A stretch of 64,000 bases of DNA. Source: Aedes albopictus (lineage: Eukaryota > Arthropoda > Insecta > Diptera > Culicidae). How positions within the stretch are numbered: position 1 is the stretch's first letter; each line of letters starts with the position of its first letter. Where the stretch lies: assembly GCF_035046485.1 (NCBI RefSeq), contig NC_085138.1, forward strand, positions 16,495,329 through 16,559,328, written 5' to 3'. The translations under genes were made by a program, and so were the position numbers. This document shows positions 10,864 through 21,085 of the stretch, in pieces. The notes beneath the pieces are model-generated. The model saw only the letters and a program-made list of their open reading frames with translations, had not been told where the DNA came from and did no database searches.

Positions 10864-11899
10864 TGTAAGTGTTCGCAGTTCAGTGTGGAGTGTTTTTGAG
10901 ATTTTGTATGAATTGGAACCGTGTATTGTATAAAAAGTGTAGGAAGTGTTCGTATATGTTGTGTAGTTTTCTCCGTTAGCTAGATGTCTGCTAGACCGTA
11001 GTTGAACAGTCTACCATACTACGCCACCAGTTTCCAAAACCCACCACCAGAGGGACAAGCAGATCCTGTTGGTAGCCTGGAAGGAATGGACGAAGAAACA
11101 AAGATGGACGGGCTAACGGACACGATGATGAGAGAGGGACACGACTGATCTAGGTCACTGGCCGAGTATAAAGGACAGTGACCCATTTGTACTCCATGAT
11201 TCTTGAAAGCCTGCCAAACGAACCGCCAACTTAAGAGGTTGTAGTGAACAATCGTGCGGAAGGTTGTACCCGCATTGAAAGAGTTAAAGATATAGACGGA
11301 AAAGCAAGTGAAGCGTAGAAAGACAGCAGGTAATTGGTTCTTCCTCCAGCAAACCTATATGATCCTAACACGTTTACCCGGATCCATAGAACCCCGCTAT
11401 TTTTGGTTAGAACTTCGGTTCTGACTGCTGAAGGATACCAAACACACCCCCCCCCCCTATGTTGAGGCAGTTCCGGCAAATCGTAATCGTCGTAACCGAG
11501 TCCGTCAACATACTCGGCAGCCCGAGACTACAAGGGCCTTTGAAAGTCGCCATCGCTACCCCGAAGGACGCCGAAGCGCAACGTTTGGAAGGCCGCCATC
11601 GTAGAAGATCTGGTGGAAGCTGGTGGTAAAAGGTGGAAGATAGAAGGGGCCCCGATAGGAAAAAGAAAGATCAGGTTAGAGTAGATATAAGAATGTGGGA
11701 AAGAGGAAAGTGTAAGAAGAAGAATAGACCGGAAAAGTCCGGGAATAAATGTGTAAAATGTGAAGTGACGTGAGTTTTTCTGTACGACAGTGCGAATATT
11801 CCCTGCCCGCGAATAACTGGTCGAGAAGCATGCCGACCCTGAGGTGTTGTTTCAGGGAGTCTCAGGAAGGCTCCCCTCTTGAGCTAGTCGGCAGTTACA
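10864..11899 (+). mobile_element. Probable solo LTR
   Basis: The segment begins TGTAAGTG and ends CAGTTACA, giving TG...CA and a 5-bp inverted terminus. It is flanked by AAAT at 10860-10863 and 11900-11903, a 4-bp TSD as made by Ty3/gypsy-type integrases. Inside, a TATA box (TATAAAGG, 11167-11174) and an AATAAA signal (11744-11749) stand in the order U3-R-U5. No gag or pol sequence is present, and the periodic array continues on both sides, which supports excision to a solo LTR. At 1036 bp it is long but within range. The 4-bp AAAT in AT-rich DNA is weak evidence on its own. Confidence 0.6.
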
Positions 11900-11903
11900 A
11901 AAT

Positions 11904-14230
11904 CTTGCAAGGATTGCTTGCGATGAATTCAGAATCCTTTAGAAACTCTTTGAGAGATTTCACCAGAAATTTATCAAAGGATACTTTTGGAAAACAAGTC
12001 ATGGGTGTCTTCAGGCATTACTTCATAGGTTCCTGTTGATATCCTGAAATTTCCAAAGCAATTCCTTCAGAAAATGTTCAAGGGAATTTAATAAAAAAGC
12101 TGCCTGGAAAGCCCTGGTAAATTGATAATTGGATTTCTTCCGGAATTGCTCCATGGATTTTTAAAGACAATCTCTACACAAATTTAACGGAAGCCTTCCG
12201 AATGTTTTTTTTTCAGAACTTTAGAAGAATCCTAAAAAAAATCTTCAAGAACTCCTCTAGAAAACCTTCCTTGGGTTTCCTCAGAAATTCCTCCATCAAT
12301 TCTTTCAAATCATCTTCGTATTATTCAGAAATGCTTCCAGCGATTTCTCCAGAAAATCAAGAGTTCGGAATTCCTCCAGAGATTTCTCCACGGATTTCTC
12401 TAGAGAAGCTTCCACAGAAATCCTTTAGGATTTTTTTCTTAGTTTTCTGTAGGCTCAGTGTACTAGTTATGGCTATAACACCTCAAATTCGCCATAGTCG
12501 ATTTTCAGCCCTTAATGATGCAAATCAACAAAAAAATATGTGTGAACAACAGATCACGTTCACAAAAGACGGTTGCAATCATTCAAACTTCACAATTTGC
12601 TCAAATATGATACAAATAAATCATTTTCCTTAACTTTTCGGCCTCCTTGCACCCTATTTCGCCATAGTGTACCAGTTATGGCTAATCCCATAAGGAATGT
12701 ATGTGAATAGTGCGAAGTGGAACACAAATTAACAAATGTATCCATAACTGGTACAGGGCTCCTATCATTGGCACACGTCGTAATAAATACTAAAAGTGGT
12801 TTTGGACCCGTTTCTATCTTTTTCCTTCAAAGTATGAAAACTAATCAATCATTTGACATATCGATGACATTCGACTGTCTTCTTCATATTTTTGTAGAAA
12901 TTGTTTTTCTTAGGTAGTGCGATAACTTTTACAGGCACCCCAGACATTTTTCAAGGAATTCCTTAAGAAATTTCCCTGAAGATTTCTTCAGAAATTCTTT
13001 ATGAGATACCTGCATGAGTTTGTTCAAGGATTTCGTCAAGAAATTTTATATAGATCTGTTGCTTTCAAAATTCCTCCACGGATATTTTCAGAAGGTTCCC
13101 TTCAGAAATACCGTTGAGATTTTTTCCAGATATTTATGCAGGAAATCTTTCATGTTGATTCCCATGGGTTCCTCCTGAAACTCCATCAGAGATTACTTCA
13201 GAAATTCCTTTACAGGAAGTTCACCAGAGATTTATTCAGGAATTCCTCTAGGAATTCCATTGGAAATACTCGCCAGAATGTGTCCAGGAACTTTTACAAG
13301 GATTCATCCTGAAAACCCAGCAAGAATTCTTACAGGGGTCCACACAGATATTTCTCCATATATTTCCCTATAAATTCCTTTGGAATTTCCTTTAAGGATA
13401 ATCCTAAGTATTGCTCTGCGAATTCTTTGAAGAATTTATTCAGAAATCTTTCCCAAGAATTTCTACAGAAATTCCTTTAGAAATATCTCGAGTTTGTTCA
13501 AAGGATCTTTACAGCAGCTTATTCAACCGGATTTTTTAAGTATTCCTACAGAAATTTCGTCAGAATTATGTCTATAAATTGTTTCAGGAATAAAAATTTC
13601 TCCATGGATTTTTTTTGAAAATATTGCACAGGAATGTTATTAAAGGTTTCTCAGTAATTTTCTTAAAGATTACTGAATAAACTTTTCTAGAAAATTTCGC
13701 CCAGGGCTTTTCCGGGGATTTTCTCGAGGTTTTTCTCTAGGAAGTTTTTCAAAACTCCCTGCTGTAATTTCTACAAAAAAATTTACCGCTGTTTTTTTAA
13801 GCCATTCCTTTGGTGATTAATTTGAAAGATCTTCCTGAGATTTTAGCAAAAATTTTATAGGATACGTCTTGGAAAATTCCTTCAGAGATTCTTTCATAAA
13901 TTCCCACTCGGATTTCTTCAGATATCCGTCATGGATATCTGGGATTTATTCAGTAATTTCAGTGTAAGATTTTTCAACAGTTCTGTCATGGAGCATTACA
14001 TAAATTCATCAGAACATTTACTTAACAGAAATCTTACTGAAATTATTTTGAGAATTCTTCTAAGCGTTCCTCTAAGAATTTAATAAAAATTCCTGCAGAA
14101 ATTCCTACACGATTTTATGTTGGCAAAATTGCTCCTATGGCTCCGTCAGAAATATATCCTGATGATTCTTCAAAGTTTAATGTCGGTATTGTTTCAGATA
14201 TTCCTCCAGGGATTTTAATTGCAGAAGTTC
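11904..14230. repeat. Degenerate periodic array, orientation A
   Basis: TTCCTCCAGAAATTCC-like words repeat for over 2 kb with many substitutions. A 489-bp dispersed repeat interrupts it at 12452-12940. The 143-aa frame at 12202-12633 spans array and repeat and is not a gene. Confidence 0.7.
12452..12940 (+). repeat. Dispersed repeat family 'GTACCAGTTATGG', copy A
   Basis: A 489-bp unit found again, inverted, at 63358-63847 (full length) and 24309-24612 (partial). Its end and middle carry related words: GTACTAGTTATGGC at 12460, GTACCAGTTATGGC at about 12669 and CCATAACTGGTACA at about 12741. There is no coding capacity beyond a short conserved peptide frame. It is probably a non-autonomous element; class unknown. 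Confidence 0.7.
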
Positions 14231-15470
14231 TTCCAGAAATTGCACAAACATGCGTGGAGAAATTATTAAAGAATCTATGAAAGAAATTCTAAAACACCCA
14301 TGGATGATTGTCTGAAGTAATCTCTACTTAAAAAAATCCTTGTTATAACTTTGGAGATTCCTAGAAGAAATTCTTGAAATTTTTCGGGAGTCATTCTTGG
14401 ACAAAAATTTCTGCGAAAGTACCAAAAGAAACTTCTTAAGATACCTCCTTAACTCAAAGAACTTCTTGAGAAACTCTGAAAGTTATTTCAAGAAATTTCT
14501 GAAGAAATCTGTTAAAAATGTCTGTTGATATTGCTGCAGAAATTGCAGATATAGATACTGGTGGAATAATTGTAGGAATTTATCAATACATTTCTGAAGA
14601 AATTTCTAAAAAAAGAATCTTAAAGGATCTCCTGGAGATATCTCTGAAGGAATGCATAGAAGAAATTCTTATAACATTTCTTCAGAGATAATTACATAAA
14701 AATCCTGCAGAAACATTAAACATCCTAGATAAAAAGTTTTAGAGAACTTCTCCATCAATTTCTGAAAAAAAAATATTAGGAAAATCTTTGGAAGACAAAC
14801 CTGGAAGTGCAGGAGAACCCTTTGCAGGTATTCATAAAAGGATGATAATTTATTTGATAAATCCCAAGGAATAGTAATTTCTGTAGGTATAGCAATGAGA
14901 ATCTTTGGAGAAATTTCTAAAGCATAACCGAAAAAAATATGAAAGAATACCTGAAAAATGTGAATAAACCCTAAGCAATTCCAGGAGGAATACCTGGAGG
15001 AACTTCTGAGGAAACCTCTGTAGGAACTGCCACTTCTAGTGAAAAGTTTGAATAAGTGCTTGATCGAATCTCCGAATATTTAGAATAAGACTTATGGAAA
15101 CTCTGCAGTAATTTCTGAAAGAGTTTCAGGAATAAAATCTGCATTTCAAAAGAAAACCCCTAGATGAATTTTTCAAATCATCTCTGAGATAATCTCCGAA
15201 TCTCTGTCAAAACTTTGTTCCTGGATTTGCATTAGAGAGATTTATGGAGGAACTGCTAAAAAACCTTGGAGAACTGTCTAGAATTCTTGAAAAATATCCA
15301 GAAGAATTCTGATGGGAAATTCATACAGAAGTTTTTGAAGAAACACATGCACGAACTTCCGAAGCAATCCTTGAAGAAATTTCCACAATTGTTGCTAACG
15401 GAATCCCAGGACGAATTTCTGAACGAACCTGGCTTGAATCATTCTAGGAAATCCTGTGTGAATCTTCTGG
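14231..15470. repeat. Degenerate periodic array, orientation B
   Basis: From about 14230 the same words appear in reverse complement (GGAATTTCTGAAGAAATTCC type). The switch gives a head-to-head arrangement with 11904-14230. Confidence 0.6.
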
Positions 15471-15557
15471 CCCAGTGGAGAATTTTTCGTTTGTCGAAAA
15501 GTGTTTCTCGAGTGGAATGGGAATCGAATACACACTCTGAGGCTTACGAGACACCTA
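15470..15557 (-). mobile_element. tRNA-derived SINE, 3'-ward half, minus strand
   Basis: Read on the minus strand it contains TCGTAAGCCTCAGAGTG followed by a B-box-like TATTCGATTCCC (about 15505-15530). Its A-box half lies across the inserted TIR element at 16661-16695 (GTGGCAGAGCGATTAGTGGC on the minus strand). Together they resemble a tRNA-Leu/Ser-like SINE head. Confidence 0.55.
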
Positions 15558-16660
15558 AACGACTGTCCCAGACAACCAATTTGGACGTATAATGAAGTTT
15601 ATGAAATGTTTTACGTACTTTTATGCGGTAATGTTACATCGCATTGAATGTAGTAAAAGTGCCTTATGCGTACAAAACTGGAGGCGCTATACGTGCATTG
15701 ATGGAAAAATAATAACGCCATATGACTTGAAACGACATCTTATGCGATGCACGGTGTACACAATTGCGACGTAATATTGCATCTTAAGCGACCTTATAAT
15801 ATTCGAAAAAAAAAACAATTCTTGTCATCTCAGTATCGAATTGATAACCTTTGAATTATCGAGCCACACTTCACACTTAAACAAAACACTACTTATGAAA
15901 ACACTAGCTAATTATCATGACATTCTAACTCTCCTTAGTGTTTGTTGGAATGCACTTGGTTTCCCTGCGTTGTACGTGTTAGGCAGGCTATCTTGAGCTC
16001 AATATGACGAAGCGTGATTTCTCGCACAGTTATCACTACCCCTCTTTTGCTAGCAAACCTATTGTTAACCCTTATGTGGCCGACAGGCTACCCGTGTACC
16101 CAGCGCCCATTTAAAAAGCACGGTGAAGAAAAAAGCAAAAATATTGTCGGATACATAACGGTGAATTATTAGGTCAACAAAACTAAAATGATGACTTTCT
16201 AACTTGTTTTGTCACCATAATGATGACTGCTCACTTTCTTGTAACTTGCTGGCACTCCACGAGCACCTCTTTCATTGTTATCACGTATCACATCGCAATA
16301 TACCAACGTTAAAGATTCGTGTTTGTATGCACATTTTGACGAGTTTATTTTTACTTGTATGCGATTCAGTTTATACACCAATGTGAGATAAACTGACATA
16401 ATAAGAAAAGTACTAAGCGAAGTCGTTTAACTATCACAGTACGCAATTATGCGAATTCAATTGACACTTTGCGAGTTCGCACGAGCGCTTTTGCGAATGA
16501 GCAAAGTTCGTCGCAATAAAACATCAGAATATTGTTTACTACAATGTAGCCATACATGGTAATAGTTAAAATTGTCCCTCAGCCGTACATATATGCGACA
16601 GTGACCTAAAATAATACTTTATACGAAGTACAGCGTGCATCCTTATGCGATTCCTGGTAG
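15558..16660. mobile_element. Non-autonomous TIR element with repeated TTATGCG motif
   Basis: Ends are inverted: GTCCCAGACAACCA at the left and GTCCCAGACTACCA read inward from the right. Both terminal regions are rich in TTATGCG, GCGTA and CGCATA words (for example near 15634, 15664, 15737, 16448 and 16647), like subterminal transposase sites. There is no transposase frame. It splits a SINE. No TSD could be read, so the superfamily is open. Confidence 0.6.
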
Positions 16661-16695
16661 TCTGGGACGCCACTAATCGCTCTGCCACGAAGCGT
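16661..16695 (-). mobile_element. tRNA-derived SINE, A-box half, minus strand
   Basis: Minus-strand GTGGCAGAGCGATTAG resembles a type II tRNA A box; it is separated by the TIR element from its B-box half at 15470-15557. Confidence 0.5.
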
Positions 16696-16979
16696 ACAAG
16701 ACTGAATATCACTTATAGAGATCGAATACGACTCAAATAGCGTATGTACTGGCACCCTGTAGAGACCTTAGAGTCCAACAATCTACTGTCCCAGAATCTC
16801 AACTAAACGTTCAAGAAACTGACAGATAAACATAACAAGCTGATTAACCGGCATCGACACTGCTCGCCAGTCAGTGAGGCGTGGTGCATGATGAATGAAA
16901 TTGAATGCCGTTGTGGATATATTTCCAAAGGGCTACATCAAGATCTGCATAAAGGCGCGTTAAAGATCTTGAACTATGC
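16696..16979. other. Unassigned sequence
   Basis: No gene or clear repeat is recognised here. Confidence 0.3.
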
Positions 16980-17054
16980 TGCCGCTCTACGAATAGTTGT
17001 CCCATGTTATATGGGATTCCCATATAACATGGGACAAATATGCGTAGGGCGGCA
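16980..17054. mobile_element. 75-bp palindromic hairpin element, copy 1
   Basis: Arms TGCCGCTCTACG... and ...CGTAGGGCGGCA enclose a near-perfect palindrome centred on TTGTCCCATGTTATATGG and its complement. A second copy is at 29679-29757. The tiny size and lack of a loop suggest a very short MITE or foldback unit. Confidence 0.75.
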
Positions 17055-17237
17055 ATATGAACGTGTCATGGAACGTCATAGTTAAGGAGAAAAGAGCAAA
17101 AACGGTGAACTGTTTGCACAGTTCTCCTTAGTCCTGTATATAAAGTCACGTGGATCTCTCGTGATGGACACACCTTGGGACACACTCAAACATCTGTATC
17201 AGCTGAAAATGGAGACAGAGCATTCTTGATGTCCGGA
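17055..17237. other. Unassigned sequence, possible LINE debris
   Basis: Sits directly before a LINE endonuclease fragment and may belong to it, but no motif is visible. Confidence 0.3.
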
Positions 17238-17440
17238 ATAAACACAGCACTGACATCGCGTCTGACCATTATATGCTAATTGGCAAGATCCAGCTACACA
17301 TTGCTCGAAACCAGCGGCAGCAGGAAAGACACAGGACGGTGGTCCGCCGACTAGAAGATCCAGCTGTGAGGAGATCGTTCGTTGACGTACTTGGAACTCG
17401 AGCAGCAGATGTGCCGAAAGGTTGCAAAGCAGATGACGGC
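17238..17440 (+). pseudogene. Non-LTR retrotransposon fragment, end of endonuclease domain
   Basis: The frame reads DVRNKHSTDIASDHYMLIGK followed by IQLHIARNQR and RRLEDPAVRRSFVDVL. The SDH is the typical catalytic end of an APE-type LINE endonuclease, followed by the linker to RT. It is probably from the same clade as the LINE remnant at 48098-53021, judged from style only. It is truncated on both sides. Confidence 0.65.
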
Positions 17441-17689
17441 CGGATGAGCTCCGGAATTAACGAAAAGAGTGAATTACTGAGGCAAGAGGGTGGAAGATTG
17501 AGGAACGCAGAGAAACAAATGCCGCGACTGAGCGGACAAGAACCAGAGCAGCCAGAGTCCCGTCAACGGTATTCGACCCTAAAAAGGTCGTCAAACGCTA
17601 CTGTAGACGGATCGTGGTTTGAAACCCCTCGGTCTGACAAACCTGACGACGCCTTGAATCCTGGAGCATAACGACCTCCCTTCCACGAA
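17441..17689. other. LINE debris or unassigned
   Basis: An open frame continues from the LINE fragment, but the sequence after about 17440 is not recognised. Confidence 0.3.
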
Positions 17690-18880
17690 TCAGCTGTGTA
17701 GTTGCCGGCTTGATATAGAACTACGAAAGACCTGTTCCGGTGGTAAGAGCCCACCAAACAGGGTAACCCATATTTAAGCAGGTCCTAATGAGACTTCGTA
17801 TGTCAATGATGGTGGCCCTGCAAGACCAGAGAACCTCATGGCAACTGCAGCAGCAACATAACCCATCGAAGTTGAAGGTTCTGAAGTCTACATAGATGGA
17901 GGCTTTCGCTTTCACGGGTAGCCCTAAAAGTGCGGTGCATGCGATTACAAATGGCAAGCATTCTCAGAAGTGCGTGAGACAGTCGTCAGCTTAGGAGCTC
18001 CAGGCTACACCCGCAAGGCTAGGCGGTAGTTAACCCCGAAAGTCGGCAGTAAAGCCGCTGAGTTGAACCCCAGCCAGCGCCAGTGCTAGATGTCCCGGAA
18101 AGATGGGAAGGGTGAGTTTAAAAAGGCTGGCCCGTCCCGGATTGAATGGAACAGGGAATTGCGACCATAAATAGGTCCTTAACAACCACAAGTTAGGGCT
18201 GGTCAGGAGGAGGACGCCCCTTAGACCATTGTGTAATGGAAGGAGAAGAAAAAGCGGGAACGATACCAGGTCAATTAAATGGAGGAAGGCAGATGTAAGC
18301 GCAAGCCAATGAACGCTGTATTTGACGTACTCGTACTGCTCATGCCCTACAAATAGCGTAAGAGCGCCGCCTACAAAAGTCTAGCGGAACAGGTCATTGG
18401 CGACTGTATCGAGGTGAGTGCTTTTCACCTCTGAAGGTGAAAACCCTAGACGAGACACTGACGCTCGTCACGGCATTGTGGCAACAGTGCGGGATGCAGG
18501 TGGCCATGCAGGACCCAATCGGGAAACAGGTTGCGTTGGTTCAGCTTCTTGTGACGGACGCTATCAAGTCCGTTTAAATAGGGATTAGGGAAGGTCAATG
18601 TGAGCTGATCAGTATGCCAACTGACCAAACAAGAGCTACCGAAAGCTTGTTTCGGGTATCCGGAAACATCACGCAGTTTGTACAACTGTAATGGCCCACA
18701 CAGAAGCAACAACTGTACGCGAGGTGAAGGCCAAAAGGCACGAGGCTAAATGGGTTCACCCACGTGTTTGACTTGACCTTGGACATCCGCGAACAGCAAG
18801 CATCCAACAGGAGGTCCAAAGTGCCGGCCTTCAGAAGAGCCACGGCTGACAAATCACAGTGCAGGTAACGCAGCTGAACC
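17690..18880 (+). pseudogene. Decayed R1-clade element: 5' UTR, ORF1, ORF2 start
   Basis: Starts with the 5' UTR words shared with 53036-53100 (TTGCCGGCTTG, ACCTGTTCCGGTGGTAA, CCACCAAACAGG) and then follows ORF1 of the intact element at 53892-55463 with many stops and indels. Recognisable parts are the GACGTACTCGTACTG block at about 18321, the CTGGTTCAGCTNCTTGTG block at about 18536, and decayed zinc-knuckle sequence at 18650-18840. It ends at the ORF1/ORF2 junction (about 18849-18880), where AAATCACAGTGCAGGTAACG is identical to the intact copy. Confidence 0.8.
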
Positions 18881-18983
18881 TAAGAGCTATAGCTCTCTGT
18901 TAGGGAGAGCGGAAACAGTGAGAGACAGCTATGCACGTAGTGCCGGTAGTGTTGGAAATCCCATTACCTCGCCGGCTAGCTTT

Positions 18984-19037
18984 TGATTGATTTGTCTTTA
19001 TTATAGAGACTTTCAGCCCTTGGCTGGTTCGTCTCTC
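18984..19037 (-). mobile_element. SINE 3' tail fragment, minus strand
   Basis: On the minus strand: GAGACGAACCAGCC then AAGGGCTGAAAGTCTC and an AATAAAGA-like end. This resembles the tails of the SINE copies at 20091 and 23318. It lies between two R1 fragments, presumably as an insertion. Confidence 0.5.
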
Positions 19038-19038
19038 G

Positions 19039-19790
19039 ACTAGTGGATGGTGCGTGATTGATGAGGCTCATCCATAAAGCTAGAGATAGACTCTTCGTGA
19101 TGAAGGTGTGTGCGCAGCAGCTAGACTCCATCATTAACTTTGTGTCCTCGAGGTCTAACATCAGTTAAGACCTCAAGCAGGCCTTGATGAGACTTTGTTA
19201 GTCAATGGTGGCGGCCAAGCAGGATCATAAAAACTCATGGCAACTACGGCAGCAGCCGTTGAAGGTTCTGAAGTCTACCTTAGACGGAGGCTTTCGCTTG
19301 TGCGCGTAGCTCTAAAAGTGTGGCGGATGCGATTGCTTACATATGAGTTACGACAAGCAATCGCAGATGCATTTGAGGCAGCCGTCAAATGATTAGCTAC
19401 CAGGCGGCGAATATCGGTAAGTCGGAACCCAGCCAGGCATTTCGTCAAGCAGGAAAGGGTGTGCCTCAAAAGGCTGGAACGTCCCGGATTGAAGGGAGCC
19501 TTGAAGGCAATGAAGAGCGACGCCGAGCTCGTGGATCTGAAAGCCGATGTGCGCAGTATTAGACGTACTCGTACAGGTCGAATGATCCTCGAGCTCAAGC
19601 GCGAGAAGGAGCGTGAGGGACCTAGTGGGGGTGGCCACCGCAGTCGTTCGGCTACCGAAGGGACCGGCATGGACACAGGAAGCCTTGGTACAGCTACATG
19701 TGGCGGACGCTAATAAGGCCGTTAAAGCAGGAAAGCTCATGGTGGGCCTATCCACGACCCAAGGTTTGTTGGAATACTGAGCCCCAACAT
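19039..19790 (+). pseudogene. Decayed R1-clade ORF1, second fragment
   Basis: Aligns to about 54070-55220 of the intact element. At 19459-19640 it keeps ALKAMKSDAEL and RSIRRTRTGRMILELKRE, nearly the same as ORF1 of the intact copy (VRSIRRTRTGEMILELKRE). Frame breaks are numerous and the zinc-knuckle end is lost. Confidence 0.8.
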
Positions 19791-19800
19791 ATCTTGAGTT

Positions 19801-20090
19801 GTGGATAGGTTCACAAAAATGGCGGTGATATGGACGACGGGTAAATATCCCCTCCAGGAGTTGGTGTCTACTATTTACGAGGGCTTCATGGTCGCCAAGG
19901 TAAACGGGGGCTTCTTCTGTAGTTGTTATGTGTCTTTGCGTTGGTCGGTCAAGCAGTTTAAGCAGATGCTGGAGTCAAGCATAAAGGCCGACTTTCAGGG
20001 TCTCTGTCAGAGTGCGTATGTGAATCCGTGAGGCGATCGTGGTGACAAATCATGAGGTGTAATCATTCCTACAGAGCAGTCTCCAGAGAT
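19801..20090 (+). pseudogene. Decayed R1-clade ORF2, endonuclease part
   Basis: The frame 19801-20031 reads MAVIWTTGKYPLQELVSTIY and FCSCYVSLRWSVKQFKQML, close to the intact ORF2 at residues 53-95. It then jumps, by internal deletion, to the FQGLCQSAYVNP region, which corresponds to residues about 335-347. It ends at TCTCCAGAGAT, where a SINE is inserted. Confidence 0.8.
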
Positions 20091-20243
20091 TTTTTTTTAT
20101 TTGTATAAACGAGATTTTTAGTCCTTGTCTAGTTCATCAAGGGTCCGACGCTTTACTTCCTTTCCGAAGGAAGAACTCACATTTTGTGAGTTTGTCGGGA
20201 GTGGGATTCGACCCCAGGTACCCAGGTAAGGTACCAGGTCACA
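20091..20243 (-). mobile_element. tRNA-derived SINE, truncated, minus strand
   Basis: On the minus strand it has a B-box-like GGTCGAATCCC and the body word GTGAGTTCTTCCTTCGGAAA, and ends in a poly(A) tail (T-run at 20091-20099). The same family is at 23318-23747. It interrupts the R1 ORF2 remnant. Confidence 0.7.
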
Positions 20244-20437
20244 TCGGAGTTCTGAACCTGGCTTGAAAAGTAGCTATTGCAAAGGCTTTCGGAATACACA
20301 GGTCTGCTATGCGGAAGTGCCTGAATTAGGGAGTTTTCCCAGAGGTTTGGAAGCGGTTGAACCTAGTACTATTGCCAAAGGCGAGGAAAACACCCTAAGA
20401 CCAATATGTAGACCAATATGCTGATTGACACCCCGGG
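20244..20437 (+). pseudogene. Decayed R1-clade ORF2, RT part
   Basis: Aligns to 56735-56930 of the intact copy (GAACCTGGCTTGAAAAGTAG, CTACTATTGCCAAAGGCGAG, GACCAATATGCTGATTGAC). Interrupted by the MITE at 20438. Confidence 0.8.
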
Positions 20438-20748
20438 TAGAAGTAAAATACTGACGATCAAAACATGATATTGGTTTGATTGATATAAGAGATAAAAGAT
20501 CTGAAAATAATATCTGAAAAATGTTCCTAGAACATCTGAACAATATCAAAATTTGATATTTCAAGATCATACGAATAGCTCGCTGCCATTGGTTAGATCT
20601 TACAAAATCTAAATATGATTTGATGATGAAGTTCCAGGAGTAAATTTTTGATTTTATTTTTAGATCTTTTATCTCTTATGTCAATCAAACCCATATCACT
20701 TTTTGATCTCCATATCAAAATATGCTATTATCGAGCTCTTTTCCTCTA
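20438..20748. mobile_element. MITE with about 70-bp terminal inverted repeats
   Basis: The left arm TAGAAGTAAAATACTGACGA... matches the reverse complement of the right arm, sharing GTTTGATTGA and AAGAGATAAAAGATCT. It sits between CGGG copies that may be a short TSD and splits the R1 RT remnant exactly between DTAGK and the following codons. Non-coding. Confidence 0.75.
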
Positions 20749-21085
20749 CTCGGGACGGCAGGTAAGATCCTCGAGAAGATCATTCTCAGCAGATTGTTAA
20801 AGCACACCTAGGAAATAAATGGTCTCTCGAGTAACCAACCAGTTCGGCTTCTGGAAGAGGAGGTCGATCATAGACACAATCTTGTCGGTTACAAAAATCT
20901 TCGAGATTGCGCTCCTGCGTACGAGGAGAAGGATTTGCAACTGTGCAGTAGTTGGATGGCAACAGCCAATGCGCTTCTGGGGATAGCCAGGTTCTTGTGA
21001 AAGATTCTCGGGAGTACTAGTACTAATACTAGTTGACGATACAGAGGTGGGTCGAAAATGCTTTCACAGAACCTTAAGAATGCCG
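20749..21085 (+). pseudogene. Decayed R1-clade ORF2, RT part continued
   Basis: Follows 56925-57270 of the intact copy (ATCCTCGAGAAGATCAT, CTCGAGTAACCAACCAGTTC, ACAGAGGTGGGTCGAAAATG). Frame destroyed. Similarity ends near 21085. Confidence 0.75.

Noticed and set aside
12717..12917. 66-aa frame conserved at 63261-63464
   Set aside because: Similarity follows from the shared dispersed repeat; only a short part is alike and the rest is frameshifted.
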